From contig AP024889.1 in NCBI GenBank assembly GCA_024347015.1, positions 2,852,001-2,916,000 of the forward strand: 64,000 bases of DNA, written 5' to 3'. Under the pieces are notes generated by a model. That model worked only from the letters and a program-made list of their open reading frames with translations. It ran no database searches and was not told where the DNA came from. Positions 10,138 through 19,295 of this stretch are shown piece by piece (within the stretch, counting starts at the first letter, position 1; every line of letters begins with the position of its first letter). The translations under genes were made by a program, and so were the position numbers. Source of the stretch: Vibrio pectenicida. GTDB lineage: Bacteria > Pseudomonadota > Gammaproteobacteria > Enterobacterales > Vibrionaceae.

Positions 10138-10466
10138 CGTAGTTCTCCTTGGGATGGGATCTCTTTATAAGTATTGAGATGCTTTGAAATAAATGCTGTC
10201 CAAAACTATAGCAACCAAATACTGATTACAATCAATTAACCTCAGCTTTGCGACCTTGCGCAACTCAGTTATAACCTGCTTGGTACAAGCATTTATGGCT
10301 GATATATGAGACATAAATAACAAGATGGAGTTCAAATAGAAACACAGTATAACTCTCAAGTTTACAGTGATATGTAAGACAGATTTTAGGTGTAACATTG
10401 GTGAATTATGAATATCTATGCGAGAATATGCAATTAATGACAATAATAACTACGGCTGGAAAAATC
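10138..10466. promoter_or_regulatory. Divergent promoter region mdh / argR
   Basis: This 329 bp region contains the promoters of both genes and no supported coding sequence. A non-ATG extension of the argR frame to 10398 is not supported, because the ArgR family begins at the M-R-H-S start. A candidate ARG box lies at 10407-10424. Confidence 0.6.
10407..10424 (-). promoter_or_regulatory. Candidate ARG box for argR autoregulation
   Basis: Read on the minus strand, the core is CGCAT-AGAT-ATTCA. It has one perfect half and a near TGCAT half with A/T spacing, like ArgR sites of E. coli. It lies about 43 bp before the argR start. A second TGAAT overlaps at 10402-10406. Confidence 0.4.
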
Positions 10467-10937
10467 ATGCGCCATTCTGAAAAACAAGATAATCTCGTGC
10501 GAGCCTTCAAAGCGCTACTCAAGGAAGAACGTTTTGGTTCACAAGGTGATATTGTTGAAGCCCTTAAAAATGAAGGTTTTGAAAATATAAACCAGTCCAA
10601 AGTTTCCCGTATGCTAACCAAGTTTGGTGCAGTACGTACACGTAATGCAAAAATGGAAATGGTTTATTGTTTGCCCGCAGAATTAGGTGTTCCAACAGTA
10701 TCCAGCTCGCTACGTGAACTTGTTCTGGATATTGACCATAATGCAGCACTGGTCGTCATTCATACCGGACCGGGCGCTGCTCAACTGATTGCTCGCCTTC
10801 TAGACTCACTAGGTAAGTCTGAAGGTATTCTTGGCGTCGTCGCTGGTGACGACACTATCTTTATCACGCCAACACTAAATATCACCACTGAACAACTATT
10901 TAGCTCCGTTTGCGAATTATTCGAATATACAGGCTAA
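10467..10937 (+). CDS. argR: Arginine repressor
   Basis: The protein has 156 residues, the same length as E. coli ArgR. The N-terminal winged helix contains the recognition segment [18 protein letters not shown] (43-60). The C-terminal hexamerisation domain carries the arginine-binding GDDT motif (127-130). With arginine it represses arginine synthesis genes and serves as a recombination accessory factor in E. coli. The start was set at ATG 10467 by family length; the ribosome binding site (CTGGAAAA) is weak. Confidence 0.96.
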   Translation: MRHSEKQDNLVRAFKALLKEERFGSQGDIVEALKNEGFENINQSKVSRMLTKFGAVRTRNAKMEMVYCLPAELGVPTVSSSLRELVLDIDHNAALVVIHTGPGAAQLIARLLDSLGKSEGILGVVAGDDTIFITPTLNITTEQLFSSVCELFEYTG

Positions 10938-11269
10938 CAATAGATATAACATGTGCCTATGAGTTGCAGCGGAGTATCATCTGAGTGACTTAAATCACAT
11001 ATTGGAAAAATCTATATTTAGCCGCTAATAATAATAAGAGATTGATTGTAAAATAAAAATCACAATCAACCAAACCAGATACATCGGGTGATAAAAATAT
11101 AAACACATCATATTTTTTAACAATTGTATAAATGTATACAAGTTTTTTGGTATTATTCAGCCACTTTTTCAACATACGGATTGGAAAAGGTGCTGTTTTC
11201 GTGACTAGAAAACTTCCACGGTATATAAACCTACCGCAGGACAAATAATGTATAAAAGAAGGGAAATTC
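10938..11269 (+). promoter_or_regulatory. Intergenic region before the TRAP genes, with an inverted repeat
   Basis: This 332 bp region has no supported gene. An 8 bp inverted repeat TTGATTGT (11042-11049) / ACAATCAA (11062-11069) with a 12 bp A/T spacer lies 201 bp before the binding-protein gene and could be an operator. AAGGGA (11259-11264) is the ribosome binding site of that gene. Confidence 0.45.
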
Positions 11270-12238
11270 ATGGCATTTAACAAATTAGTTAAAGTTGGTG
11301 CAATTGCAGCAGCAGTGATAGGAGCTGGCGCAGTTAACGCTCAAGAGTTTATTACTATTGGTACTGGTTCTGTAACAGGAGTTTATTATCCAACAGGTGG
11401 TGCAATTTGTAAGCTAGTTAACAAAGGTCGTAAAGAGCACAACATTCGCTGTTCTGTTGAATCTACTGGCGGATCCATATACAACGTCAATACAATCCGA
11501 GCAGGTGAACTTGACTTTGGTATCGTTCAATCTGACTGGCAATATCATGGGTACAATGGAACAAGTAAGTTCTCTGAACAAGGCCCATATAAGAAATTAC
11601 GTGCAGTGTTCTCTTTACACACTGAACCTTTTAACATCATTGCACGTTCGGATTCTAAAATTGAAAATATCTCCGATCTAAAAGGCAAGCGCGTCAATAT
11701 AGGTAACCCTGGTTCTGGTGACCGAGCAACTATGGGCGTAGTGATGGAAGCTATGGGTTGGACCAAAGATAGCTTTAAGCTTGCTTCTGAATTGAAAGGT
11801 TCTGAACGTTCACAAGCTCTGTGTGACAACAAAATTGATGCGTTCGTTTACGTCGTCGGACACCCGAATGGTTCAATCAAAGAGGCTACTACTTCTTGTG
11901 ATGCAAAACTTATTTCTGTAACAGGTCCTAAGATCGATAAAATTGTTACTGATAATCCATATTATGCCTTTAGTACAGTACCTGCTGGCATGTATCGTGG
12001 AACAGATCAAGATGTAAATAGTTTTGGCGTTGCAGCAACTATGGTGACAACTTCAGACGTATCTGATGACGTTGCATATAATGTTGCAAAATCAGTATTT
12101 GAAAACTTTGATACGTTCAAGCGTTTACACCCTGCTTTTGCAAACCTGAAAAAAGAGGAGATGGTTAAAGCTGGTCTCTCAATCCCTCTTCATCCAGGTG
12201 CCGTAAAATACTACAAAGAAGTTGGTTTACTGAAGTAA
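11270..12238 (+). CDS. TAXI-family TRAP transporter substrate-binding protein
   Basis: The protein has 322 residues with a signal peptide (cleavage likely after VNA, residue 24). The mature start QEFITIGTGSVTGVYYPTGG is the signature of TAXI proteins, the extracytoplasmic receptors of TRAP transporters. It would bind a small anionic solute in the periplasm and deliver it to the fused permease encoded next. The substrate cannot be read from sequence; some TAXI systems are linked to glutamate or 2-oxoglutarate. A stem-loop separates it from the permease gene. Confidence 0.93.
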   Translation: MAFNKLVKVGAIAAAVIGAGAVNAQEFITIGTGSVTGVYYPTGGAICKLVNKGRKEHNIRCSVESTGGSIYNVNTIRAGELDFGIVQSDWQYHGYNGTSKFSEQGPYKKLRAVFSLHTEPFNIIARSDSKIENISDLKGKRVNIGNPGSGDRATMGVVMEAMGWTKDSFKLASELKGSERSQALCDNKIDAFVYVVGHPNGSIKEATTSCDAKLISVTGPKIDKIVTDNPYYAFSTVPAGMYRGTDQDVNSFGVAATMVTTSDVSDDVAYNVAKSVFENFDTFKRLHPAFANLKKEEMVKAGLSIPLHPGAVKYYKEVGLLK

Positions 12239-12305
12239 CAACTTTATTTACCTGAAAGGCTAGTGTTTTGGGCAACGACATTTTATGCATTGGCACTTGC
12301 CTCAT

Positions 12306-12340
12306 AAAGAGGAGTTTCATTTTTTTTGAAGCTCCTCTTT
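12306..12340 (+). terminator. Intercistronic stem-loop between TRAP binding protein and permease
   Basis: A 13 bp stem containing one G-T wobble (AAAGAGGAGTTTC / GAAGCTCCTCTTT) has a 9 nt loop (12319-12327) and is followed by ATTATTA. Its position 67 bp after the binding-protein stop suggests partial termination or 3'-end protection. Either would raise binding protein over permease. Confidence 0.65.
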
Positions 12341-12439
12341 ATTATTACCTAAACCAATATTGGTTATTACACTTAGATAAATACCCAATAAACCCCTAAT
12401 AATCATAAAAAGACAGGCTATATAATAAGGATTAAGTAC

Positions 12440-15028
12440 ATGTCGAAGACCACTTCTCCGACTAAAGATGTGCAAGAAATGGTAGCTCAAGCTGACACTG
12501 GAGCACGATATCCTGAAGGAATTTCGGCGCGCATTCTATGGTTGACACCTTTATGTTGGTCATTATTCCAACTCTGGTACGCATCTCCGCTACCCTTCAT
12601 CTTTAACTTTGGTGTACTCAATGACACTGAAGCACGCTCAATACATTTGATGTTCGCGATATTCTTAGCCTTTACTGCCTATCCAGCGATGAGGAGCTCC
12701 CCTCGAAACAAAATTCCTGCTATAGACTGGCTTCTGGCTTTAACCAGCAGTTTCTCTGCTGGATATATCTATATTTTTTATACTCAACTTGCTGAACGTT
12801 CTGGAGCTCCAACTACATTGGACATTGTTGTCGCTGTGATTGGAATGGTTTTACTACTTGAAGCTACTCGCCGAGCTCTTGGACCTCCCCTTATGGTCGT
12901 TGCAGCAGTCTTTTTGTTTTATACCTTTGGCGGACCTCATATGCCAGACGTTATTGCACATAAAGGGGCAAGTCTAAATAAGGCTATGTCTCATTTGTGG
13001 CTAACGACCGAAGGGGTATTTGGTGTAGCACTCGGTGTATCCTCATCATTTGTATTTCTATTCGTACTATTTGGCGCCATGTTAGAACGTGCGGGTGCGG
13101 GTGCCTATTTTATTAAAGTCGCTTTCTCTTTACTTGGACATATGAGAGGTGGACCTGCAAAAGCTGCGGTTGTTGCTTCAGGTTTATCTGGCATAGTCTC
13201 AGGATCTTCGATAGCGAATGTCGTAACAACCGGTACATTCACCATCCCGCTAATGAAACGAGTGGGCTTTCCAGGTACAAAAGCAGGAGCTGTCGAAGTT
13301 GCCGCTTCTACTAACGGACAGCTTACTCCTCCAATTATGGGGGCAGCGGCATTTCTTATGGTAGAGTATATCGGTATCTCCTACGTTGAAGTTATCAAAG
13401 CCGCTATCCTACCTGCATTAATCTCATATATTGCACTTATATATATTGTGCACTTAGAAGCATGTAAAGCAGGTATGAAAGGTCTTCCGCGCCGACACAC
13501 TCCAACTATCGTTCAAAGTCTATTATCTTTTACTGGTACAATTTTGGGTCTCTGTATCCTCAGCGCTGCGGTTTATTACGGGGTGGGATGGACTAAAGAT
13601 GTATTTGGAGATGCCGCAACCCCAATCGTCATATTCGCATTGCTCCTATCATACGTTATGCTAATTAGCGTTTCGGCGAAACACTCCAAGGAAGGCAATC
13701 TCGATATTAATGCAGAACTCACCGAAGTACCCGATCCAGTTCCAACTATAAAATCAGGCCTTCACTACATATTACCGATTGTTGTATTAGTTTGGTGCCT
13801 AACAGTAGAACGTTTCTCACCAGGTCTATCAGCATTTTGGGCAACCGTATTTATGATCTTTATTATCATAACTCAACGCCCTCTTATGTCATTCATATCG
13901 AAGCAAGGTAATGTTGTAACTGAAGCTAGCGCTGGATTTAAAGATTTGTTAGAGAGTCTGGTCTCAGGAGCTCGCAACATGATTGGCATCAGCGTTGCCA
14001 CTGCTGCCGCTGGTATCGTAGTAGGCGTTGTTACGTTAACAGGTATTGGCTTAGTTATGACAGATTTTGTCGAGTTCATATCTGGTGGAAATATCATTCT
14101 GATGTTACTTTTCACTGCAGTAATAAGCTTAATCCTAGGTATGGGACTGCCCACCACTGCAAACTACATAGTCGTATCAACCCTTATGGCACCAGTTATC
14201 GTCACATTAGGGGCTCAAAGTGGCTTAATTATTCCACTTATTGCTGTACACCTATTTGTGTTTTATTTCGGTATTTTAGCGGATGATACTCCACCTGTTG
14301 GACTCGCTGCCTTTGCCGCCGCCGCCATCGCAAAATCTGACCCAATCAAGACAGGTATCCAAGGGTTCACTTACGATATCCGTACCGCCATTTTACCATT
14401 TATGTTTATTTTCAATACTCAATTACTTCTGATTGGTATTGATACATGGTGGCATTTATTATTGACTATCATGTCATCTATTGCAGCCATGCTTGTCTTC
14501 TCCGCAGCAACCCAAGGCTGGTGGTTTACTAAGAATAAATGGTGGGAAACTCTATTATTACTACTACTCACTTTCACCTTCTTCCGCCCAGGTTATTGGT
14601 GGGACCAAATTTATCCATCTAAGGAGATTCATCCTGGTACTGACATCGAGATAATTGCTAAAAGTCTTCCTGTTGGACAAGATCTCGAACTTTCGGTCGC
14701 AGGAGAAAACCTTGAGGGTAATTTCATCACCAAAACAGTACGCCTACCTTTTGATGAGCAAGCTAAATCGGCAGATGACCGTATTAGCTCTATGGGGCTA
14801 CTATTAAAACAAGTCAATGATCGAGTCTTAATAGATATGGTTGAATTTGGCAGCCCAGCGGAAGCCGCAGGAATAGACTTTGACTGGGAAGTTCGTTCTG
14901 TCATCACAGCAGCAGATCGCCCTATGAAAGAGTGGGTATTTATCCCAGCTCTGCTGCTGCTTATCGGTTTGGGATTAAACCAAAAACGGCGAGTGCGAAA
15001 TGAAGCTCTTGATCTAAAAACGAGTTAA
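12440..15028 (+). CDS. TRAP transporter fused permease (DctQ-DctM type) with C-terminal DUF3394-like domain
   Basis: This 862-residue inner-membrane protein joins a small DctQ-like part (roughly residues 30-160) to a large DctM-like part (roughly 165-690, with GSSIANVVTTGTFTIPLMK and GLPTTANYIV motifs). This fusion is typical of TAXI-type TRAP systems, which use a sodium gradient. The last ~150 residues include an extramembrane segment and a final helix, resembling DUF3394 found at the end of such permeases. It forms a functional unit with the preceding binding protein. Confidence 0.93.
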   Translation: MSKTTSPTKDVQEMVAQADTGARYPEGISARILWLTPLCWSLFQLWYASPLPFIFNFGVLNDTEARSIHLMFAIFLAFTAYPAMRSSPRNKIPAIDWLLALTSSFSAGYIYIFYTQLAERSGAPTTLDIVVAVIGMVLLLEATRRALGPPLMVVAAVFLFYTFGGPHMPDVIAHKGASLNKAMSHLWLTTEGVFGVALGVSSSFVFLFVLFGAMLERAGAGAYFIKVAFSLLGHMRGGPAKAAVVASGLSGIVSGSSIANVVTTGTFTIPLMKRVGFPGTKAGAVEVAASTNGQLTPPIMGAAAFLMVEYIGISYVEVIKAAILPALISYIALIYIVHLEACKAGMKGLPRRHTPTIVQSLLSFTGTILGLCILSAAVYYGVGWTKDVFGDAATPIVIFALLLSYVMLISVSAKHSKEGNLDINAELTEVPDPVPTIKSGLHYILPIVVLVWCLTVERFSPGLSAFWATVFMIFIIITQRPLMSFISKQGNVVTEASAGFKDLLESLVSGARNMIGISVATAAAGIVVGVVTLTGIGLVMTDFVEFISGGNIILMLLFTAVISLILGMGLPTTANYIVVSTLMAPVIVTLGAQSGLIIPLIAVHLFVFYFGILADDTPPVGLAAFAAAAIAKSDPIKTGIQGFTYDIRTAILPFMFIFNTQLLLIGIDTWWHLLLTIMSSIAAMLVFSAATQGWWFTKNKWWETLLLLLLTFTFFRPGYWWDQIYPSKEIHPGTDIEIIAKSLPVGQDLELSVAGENLEGNFITKTVRLPFDEQAKSADDRISSMGLLLKQVNDRVLIDMVEFGSPAEAAGIDFDWEVRSVITAADRPMKEWVFIPALLLLIGLGLNQKRRVRNEALDLKTS

Positions 15029-15068
15029 ACGTACTTCACTTCATCATAATAAGTGAGATTACACTTAC

Positions 15069-15097
15069 ACCGAGCAAGCTAATTGTTTGCTCGGTTT
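15069..15097 (+). other. Stem-loop between permease and UspA-like gene
   Basis: A 9 bp stem (ACCGAGCAA / TTGCTCGGT) with a 9 nt loop is followed by only a short T run. It can act as a weak terminator or processing site. It ends 17 bp before the downstream start codon. Confidence 0.55.
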
Positions 15098-15114
15098 ATA
15101 TGAGAGAGCACCCT

Positions 15115-15552
15115 ATGTACAAACATATACTTGTTCCTGTCGATTTAAACGATGGTGGTTTTTCAGATAAGGCGCTCGAAATTGCGCTTTGGCATGCGGA
15201 ACATTCTAAAGCAGAGCTTCATCTGCTTAATGTATTGCCAGGTATTCATATGTCTATGGTCGCCACCTACTTCCCAAAAGATGCTGCAGCAAAAATGAAA
15301 CAAGATGTTGAAAAACAACTTCAATCATTTGCCCAAAAACATATACCAGCACACATTGCATACCAAACACATGTAATTGAAGGTAAACCTTATACTTCCA
15401 TCCTAGACTGCGCCAAAAAAGTTCGCGCCGAATTGATAGTAATGCCAAGTCATAAGCGATCTAAGTTAGATAAAGTGATGTTAGGTTCAGTAGCCAGCAA
15501 AGTTGTTGAGAACTCACCAATTAACGTTCTCGTGGTTAAACCACAAGGCTAA
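15115..15552 (+). CDS. UspA-family universal stress protein
   Basis: The protein has 145 residues with an MYKHILVPVDL start typical of the family. ATG 15115 was chosen over ATG 15100 for this reason. The usual ATP-binding glycine motif (G-2X-G-9X-GS) is degenerate: only the final GS of MLGS remains and the earlier glycines are replaced by polar residues (PSHKRSKLDK). It may therefore not bind ATP. UspA proteins often sit beside TRAP transporters (for example TeaD, which regulates TeaABC), so a regulatory role for the transporter is a reasonable inference. Confidence 0.88.
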   Translation: MYKHILVPVDLNDGGFSDKALEIALWHAEHSKAELHLLNVLPGIHMSMVATYFPKDAAAKMKQDVEKQLQSFAQKHIPAHIAYQTHVIEGKPYTSILDCAKKVRAELIVMPSHKRSKLDKVMLGSVASKVVENSPINVLVVKPQG

Positions 15553-15696
15553 ATATATTGTCAAAATTAATATCTGGCGCACTATTTGCGCCTTTTTAAT
15601 AGTTAATAACAATTGATTAAATAGTTTTAATCAATTTTAAATAATGCGAATAATTATCAATAATGATCCTATCGAAACCAATGACTGGATCATCTC

Positions 15697-16089
15697 ATGA
15701 AAAAGACATTAACTTTTGCCTCAATTCATTTCACCGTCGCCTTTAGTGTCGCGTATATATTAACTGGTGATATACTTATCGGCAGTCTGATTGCGATGAT
15801 AGAACCCATGGTCAATACTGTGGCTTTCTATTTCCACGAACGCGTTTGGCAAGTTGTTCCTTATTTAAAAAGGTATGGCAATGCAACAGGGCTAAAAACC
15901 TCTAGCTTCGCTATTGTCCATTTCAGTGTCGCGTTTAGTGTTGTTTATATACTGTCAGGTAGTTGGTTAGTTGGTGGTTTAATGGCTGCTATCGAACCAA
16001 GTATTAATACTCTTGCCTACTATTTCCATGAGCGTGTATGGCAACGAAGACAAAACCTTTTAGGTTCTAAACAAACCGTACAAGCTTAA
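15697..16089 (+). CDS. DUF2061-type membrane protein with two tandem repeats
   Basis: The protein has 130 residues. Two copies of a ~50-residue unit are visible. Unit one has FASIHFTVAFSVAYILTGD...EPMVNTVAFYFHERVWQ. Unit two has FAIVHFSVAFSVVYILSGS...EPSINTLAYYFHERVWQ. Each unit has two hydrophobic stretches and ends in YFHERVWQ. The unit resembles DUF2061, a small membrane domain of unknown function. It stands alone between the usp gene and a convergent gene. Confidence 0.8.
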   Translation: MKKTLTFASIHFTVAFSVAYILTGDILIGSLIAMIEPMVNTVAFYFHERVWQVVPYLKRYGNATGLKTSSFAIVHFSVAFSVVYILSGSWLVGGLMAAIEPSINTLAYYFHERVWQRRQNLLGSKQTVQA

Positions 16090-16091
16090 AT

Positions 16092-16892
16092 CTAGATAGG
16101 GAAGTGAGTCACACATAGATCGTCACTAAGTCCAATTGAAAGCTTTTTCGTCTGACCATCCAGTGTTACTTCCAGAGGGTAAAGATCGTTTGGATCGGGA
16201 TGGTGGGCGTTAAAGTAGATCGGGGCTTCGACCTGAAATAGCGCACTAACATGGTTATTTCGCACATCGATCGGTAATTGATATGTCATTCCATTAAATT
16301 TAACCAAGGCTGATAGTAGACCTGGTGAATAGGTTTTGTAATGTAAAACAACCATAAACTCACAACCACCACCATGGTGCCAGATCTGTTCTGTCACTAC
16401 ATGTTCAAGGCGCACATGTCGAATAAATTGCAGGTATGGCTCTTTCCAGATCCCAACCCTTGAATCAAATTTTTGGTATGCTTTCTCGCCAAGCGAACAA
16501 ATATCCAGTTTATCCTCTTCGAATAACAGATCATCATCTTCTTTAATCAACAATATTTCAAATCGGTTACGACCAAGTTGCATGTGAGGTCGAATATCTT
16601 TTTTATACTCAGCTTGAGATCCATCGCAATCAAATAGGGCAATGCCATTGAGTCGAACTTCAGCATGATAGTCAATACCTCCGAGCACCAAATCAACCGA
16701 TGGATACGCCATCATGACTTCATTCACCTCAATGTCATGCATCAAGTGCCACTCCTGCTCTACAATTTGCTCTTCAGAAAGAGAACTGGGCAGCTTGTCA
16801 CTGAGCGGCGCTGGAAAGCGTATATCATCTTGAAGTATAGAGAGGTCTGTCAGTGGAGAAAGTTGCCATAAGCCGGCAAGTGATAATTGCAT
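16092..16892 (-). CDS. Protein resembling the glycoside hydrolase family 2 N-terminal sugar-binding domain, without catalytic barrel
   Basis: The 266 residues open with LSLAGLWQLSPL and contain VDLVLGGIDYHAEVRLNG, then IWKEPYLQF. These are hallmarks of the jelly-roll domain that starts GH2 enzymes such as beta-mannosidase. The rest looks like an immunoglobulin-like GH2 domain. The TIM barrel with the catalytic glutamates is absent, and the gene ends normally, 2 bp from the DUF2061 stop. No signal peptide is visible. It may be a carbohydrate-binding or structural protein. No transporter or hydrolase neighbour helps assign a role. Confidence 0.6.
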   Translation of the reverse strand: MQLSLAGLWQLSPLTDLSILQDDIRFPAPLSDKLPSSLSEEQIVEQEWHLMHDIEVNEVMMAYPSVDLVLGGIDYHAEVRLNGIALFDCDGSQAEYKKDIRPHMQLGRNRFEILLIKEDDDLLFEEDKLDICSLGEKAYQKFDSRVGIWKEPYLQFIRHVRLEHVVTEQIWHHGGGCEFMVVLHYKTYSPGLLSALVKFNGMTYQLPIDVRNNHVSALFQVEAPIYFNAHHPDPNDLYPLEVTLDGQTKKLSIGLSDDLCVTHFPI

Positions 16893-17034
16893 GCGCTCTT
16901 AAAACTCATCTTATTTACAAAAAAACAGCCGAAATTATAAGAAAATTGTGTATTGGAAAAGACTTGAGATCTCGTAAAATCATATATGGAAAACCAGCAC
17001 TTACGCTGGTTATCACTATAGCTTCCTAAAAGGA

Positions 17035-17445
17035 TTACTCCTCACCATCCTCTTCGGGATATATTGCATCTTCACCCTCATAGTAGGTCCCCCACCCATC
17101 ATAAATAATGTCATATTTTTCAGCTAGGTGAATCAACTTTTCTACTTGGCTATCAATTGCTTCTGCATTGAGTGCTGACTCCATAGTCGCGTCACAACAA
17201 AGCAGCTTATTACCATCTTCATCTTCAGTTTCTTCAGCTTCTAGAACCTCAAAGCCCATTTTGAAGGCTTCAACAACCGCTTTTTCTAACGTCTCAAAAC
17301 TTTCGGCGAATAGATGATGTTCAATGGCATACAATGCATCTGGCTCGCTTCCATCCTCAAGTAAAGCTTGAATGATATCGCGAGTTTCCTCCTTTTGAAT
17401 CTCAATTAATTCTTCAACTGATAGATATTCGTCTTCATGAGACAT
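17035..17445 (-). CDS. rraB: Ribonuclease E inhibitor RraB
   Basis: The protein is small (136 residues) and very acidic. It has the family's [12 protein letters not shown] and [21 protein letters not shown] segments and an acidic tail. RraB binds the C-terminal half of RNase E and reduces mRNA turnover in E. coli. A short hairpin (AACCAGC / GCTGGTT, 16992-17011) follows the stop codon on the minus strand and may mark the 3' end. Confidence 0.92.
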   Translation of the reverse strand: MSHEDEYLSVEELIEIQKEETRDIIQALLEDGSEPDALYAIEHHLFAESFETLEKAVVEAFKMGFEVLEAEETEDEDGNKLLCCDATMESALNAEAIDSQVEKLIHLAEKYDIIYDGWGTYYEGEDAIYPEEDGEE

Positions 17446-18009
17446 AAGTCGGCTCCAGATAGTGACAATATTGATCTTAATTTAATGCACAGGAATATCG
17501 CATGGATCCAGCCAAATTACTACCCGCAATAACCTTGTACTGGCGACTAGATTGGTGATAAAAACTAAGATATGAACAGAAAAGGCTCGTAAAAAGGCAG
17601 AATTAACATTTTTTTATCATCCGAGATATTCAGAATTATCTGCCACCACGTACTAATCGATATAATCACCTCGACTGAGTTTTTATTTTTTATTAGTGCA
17701 TATGTCCATTATCACCATAACTGAATATAAATGTACCTTATAGACAATTGTCACTCAAACCCTGAATAGCTATGCTTAAATCATTTTTAATTTGTCAGCC
17801 ATCACACTAAAGAATAACGAATAGTGACGCATTATAACAACTCATACTCACATAACTTAGATTGGATAAATAATCCGCAAAAACCAAGATGATAAGCATC
17901 AAAAACCAAAAAAAAACACAAAACCAGTTATTGACTCCGATAAATACACTTGCATCTTTATAACAAGCTTGTCATAAATAGAAGATGAAAATTATTGTAA
18001 GGATGCAAA
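17446..18009 (+). promoter_or_regulatory. Long regulatory region upstream of arcA
   Basis: This 564 bp region between divergent rraB and arcA has no convincing coding frame. It is AT-rich and contains an FNR-like site (17889-17902). ARG-box-like half sites (TGAAT followed by A/T bases) occur at 17722 and 17763. A ribosome binding site TAAGGA (17998-18003) precedes arcA. Confidence 0.55.
17889..17902 (+). promoter_or_regulatory. FNR-type site upstream of arcA
   Basis: The sequence ATGAT-AAGC-ATCAA matches the FNR/ANR consensus TTGAT-N4-ATCAA at nine of ten fixed positions. It is centred about 114 bp before the arcA start. Anaerobic activation of arginine deiminase genes by FNR-family regulators is established for the Pseudomonas arc operon (ANR). 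Confidence 0.55.
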
Positions 18010-19230
18010 ATGAGTAAGTTATACGTAGGTTCAGAAGTGGGCCAGTTGAGGCGTGTGATGTTAGCTCGTCCAGAACGGGCATTAACCCACCTTACACCTT
18101 CAAACTGCCATGAACTACTGTTTGACGATGTTCTTGCCGTAGAAGCTGCGGGAGAAGAGCATGACCAGTTTGCAAAAACTCTTACCAATCAGGGTGTTGA
18201 GGTTTTACTTCTTCACGACTTGTTAGTAGAAACCCTATCAGTTAAAGATGCAAAAGAGTGGTTGTTGGATACTCAGATTTCTGATTTTCGTTACGGCCCT
18301 ACTTTTGCCAGAGATCTCCGCCATTACCTATCTGATATGGACAACGAACATCTAGCAACTGTGTTACTCGGTGGTTTGGCATATTCAGAATTGCCAATTC
18401 ATTCCTCGTCAATGCTACCTAAAATGCATCGCCCGCTAGATTTTGTAATTGAGCCACTGCCTAATCATCTATTCACCCGTGATACCTCATGTTGGATTTA
18501 TGGGGGGGTTTCCCTAAACCCTATGATGAAACCAGCAAGACAACGTGAAACAAATCATTTAAGAGCCATTTATCGCTGGCACCCTGTATTCGCAGGACAG
18601 GATTTCATTAAATATTTTGGTGATGAAGATCTGCACTATGATAATGCCAATATAGAAGGAGGTGATGTACTTGTCATCGGCAAAGGCGCTGTATTGGTAG
18701 GCATGTCTGAACGCACAACACCTCAAGGGGTTGAGAACTTGGCTGCAAATCTATTCCGTAATGGCCAAGCGAAACAAGTCATTGCTATTGATCTGCCTAA
18801 ACATCGATCTTGTATGCACTTAGATACGGTTATGACACACATAGATATTGATACCTTCTCTGTGTACCCTGAAATTATGCGCAAAGATCTAGACACTTGG
18901 AAGCTCACTCCAAAAGGTAATAATGAAATGACAGTGGAGCAGGTCCCTAGCTATACCCACGCTATTGAGCAAGCGTTAGCTGTCGATTATCTTAAGATCA
19001 TTACAACCGGTGGTGATAACTACGAAGCAGAACGTGAGCAATGGAATGATGCTAACAATGTCTTGACTGTAAAACCCGGTGTAGTTATTGGCTATGAGCG
19101 TAACGTTTACACTAATGAAAAGTATGACAAAGCAGGCATTAAAGTGTTAACTATTCCCGGTAACGAGCTTGGTCGTGGACGGGGTGGTGCTCGTTGCATG
19201 AGCTGCCCTATTGAGCGAGATAATATCTAA
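18010..19230 (+). CDS. arcA: Arginine deiminase
   Basis: The enzyme hydrolyses arginine to citrulline and ammonia, the first step of the arginine deiminase pathway that yields ATP and counters acid. The 406 residues include the NIEGGDV motif, the active-site [11 protein letters not shown] segment and the catalytic Cys396 in GARCMSCP. No carbamate kinase or arginine-ornithine antiporter is adjacent, so the rest of the pathway would have to lie elsewhere, with argF at 6 kb as a possible partner. A perfect bidirectional terminator follows. Confidence 0.95.
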   Translation: MSKLYVGSEVGQLRRVMLARPERALTHLTPSNCHELLFDDVLAVEAAGEEHDQFAKTLTNQGVEVLLLHDLLVETLSVKDAKEWLLDTQISDFRYGPTFARDLRHYLSDMDNEHLATVLLGGLAYSELPIHSSSMLPKMHRPLDFVIEPLPNHLFTRDTSCWIYGGVSLNPMMKPARQRETNHLRAIYRWHPVFAGQDFIKYFGDEDLHYDNANIEGGDVLVIGKGAVLVGMSERTTPQGVENLAANLFRNGQAKQVIAIDLPKHRSCMHLDTVMTHIDIDTFSVYPEIMRKDLDTWKLTPKGNNEMTVEQVPSYTHAIEQALAVDYLKIITTGGDNYEAEREQWNDANNVLTVKPGVVIGYERNVYTNEKYDKAGIKVLTIPGNELGRGRGGARCMSCPIERDNI

Positions 19231-19243
19231 GTGAACTCTGATT

Positions 19244-19278
19244 AAAAAAGGGGGGAAGCTATGCTTCCCCCCTTTTTT
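19244..19278. terminator. Bidirectional terminator between arcA and plsC
   Basis: A perfect palindrome with a GGGGGGAAGC stem, three-base loop and flanking six-A and six-T runs lies between the convergent genes arcA and plsC. Confidence 0.95.
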
Positions 19279-19295
19279 AACCTAAATACACACCA

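Noticed and set aside
10990..11283. Minus-strand 97-codon frame upstream of the TAXI gene
   Set aside because: It overlaps the start of the binding-protein gene on the other strand and has no recognisable domain. The region is better explained as a promoter region.
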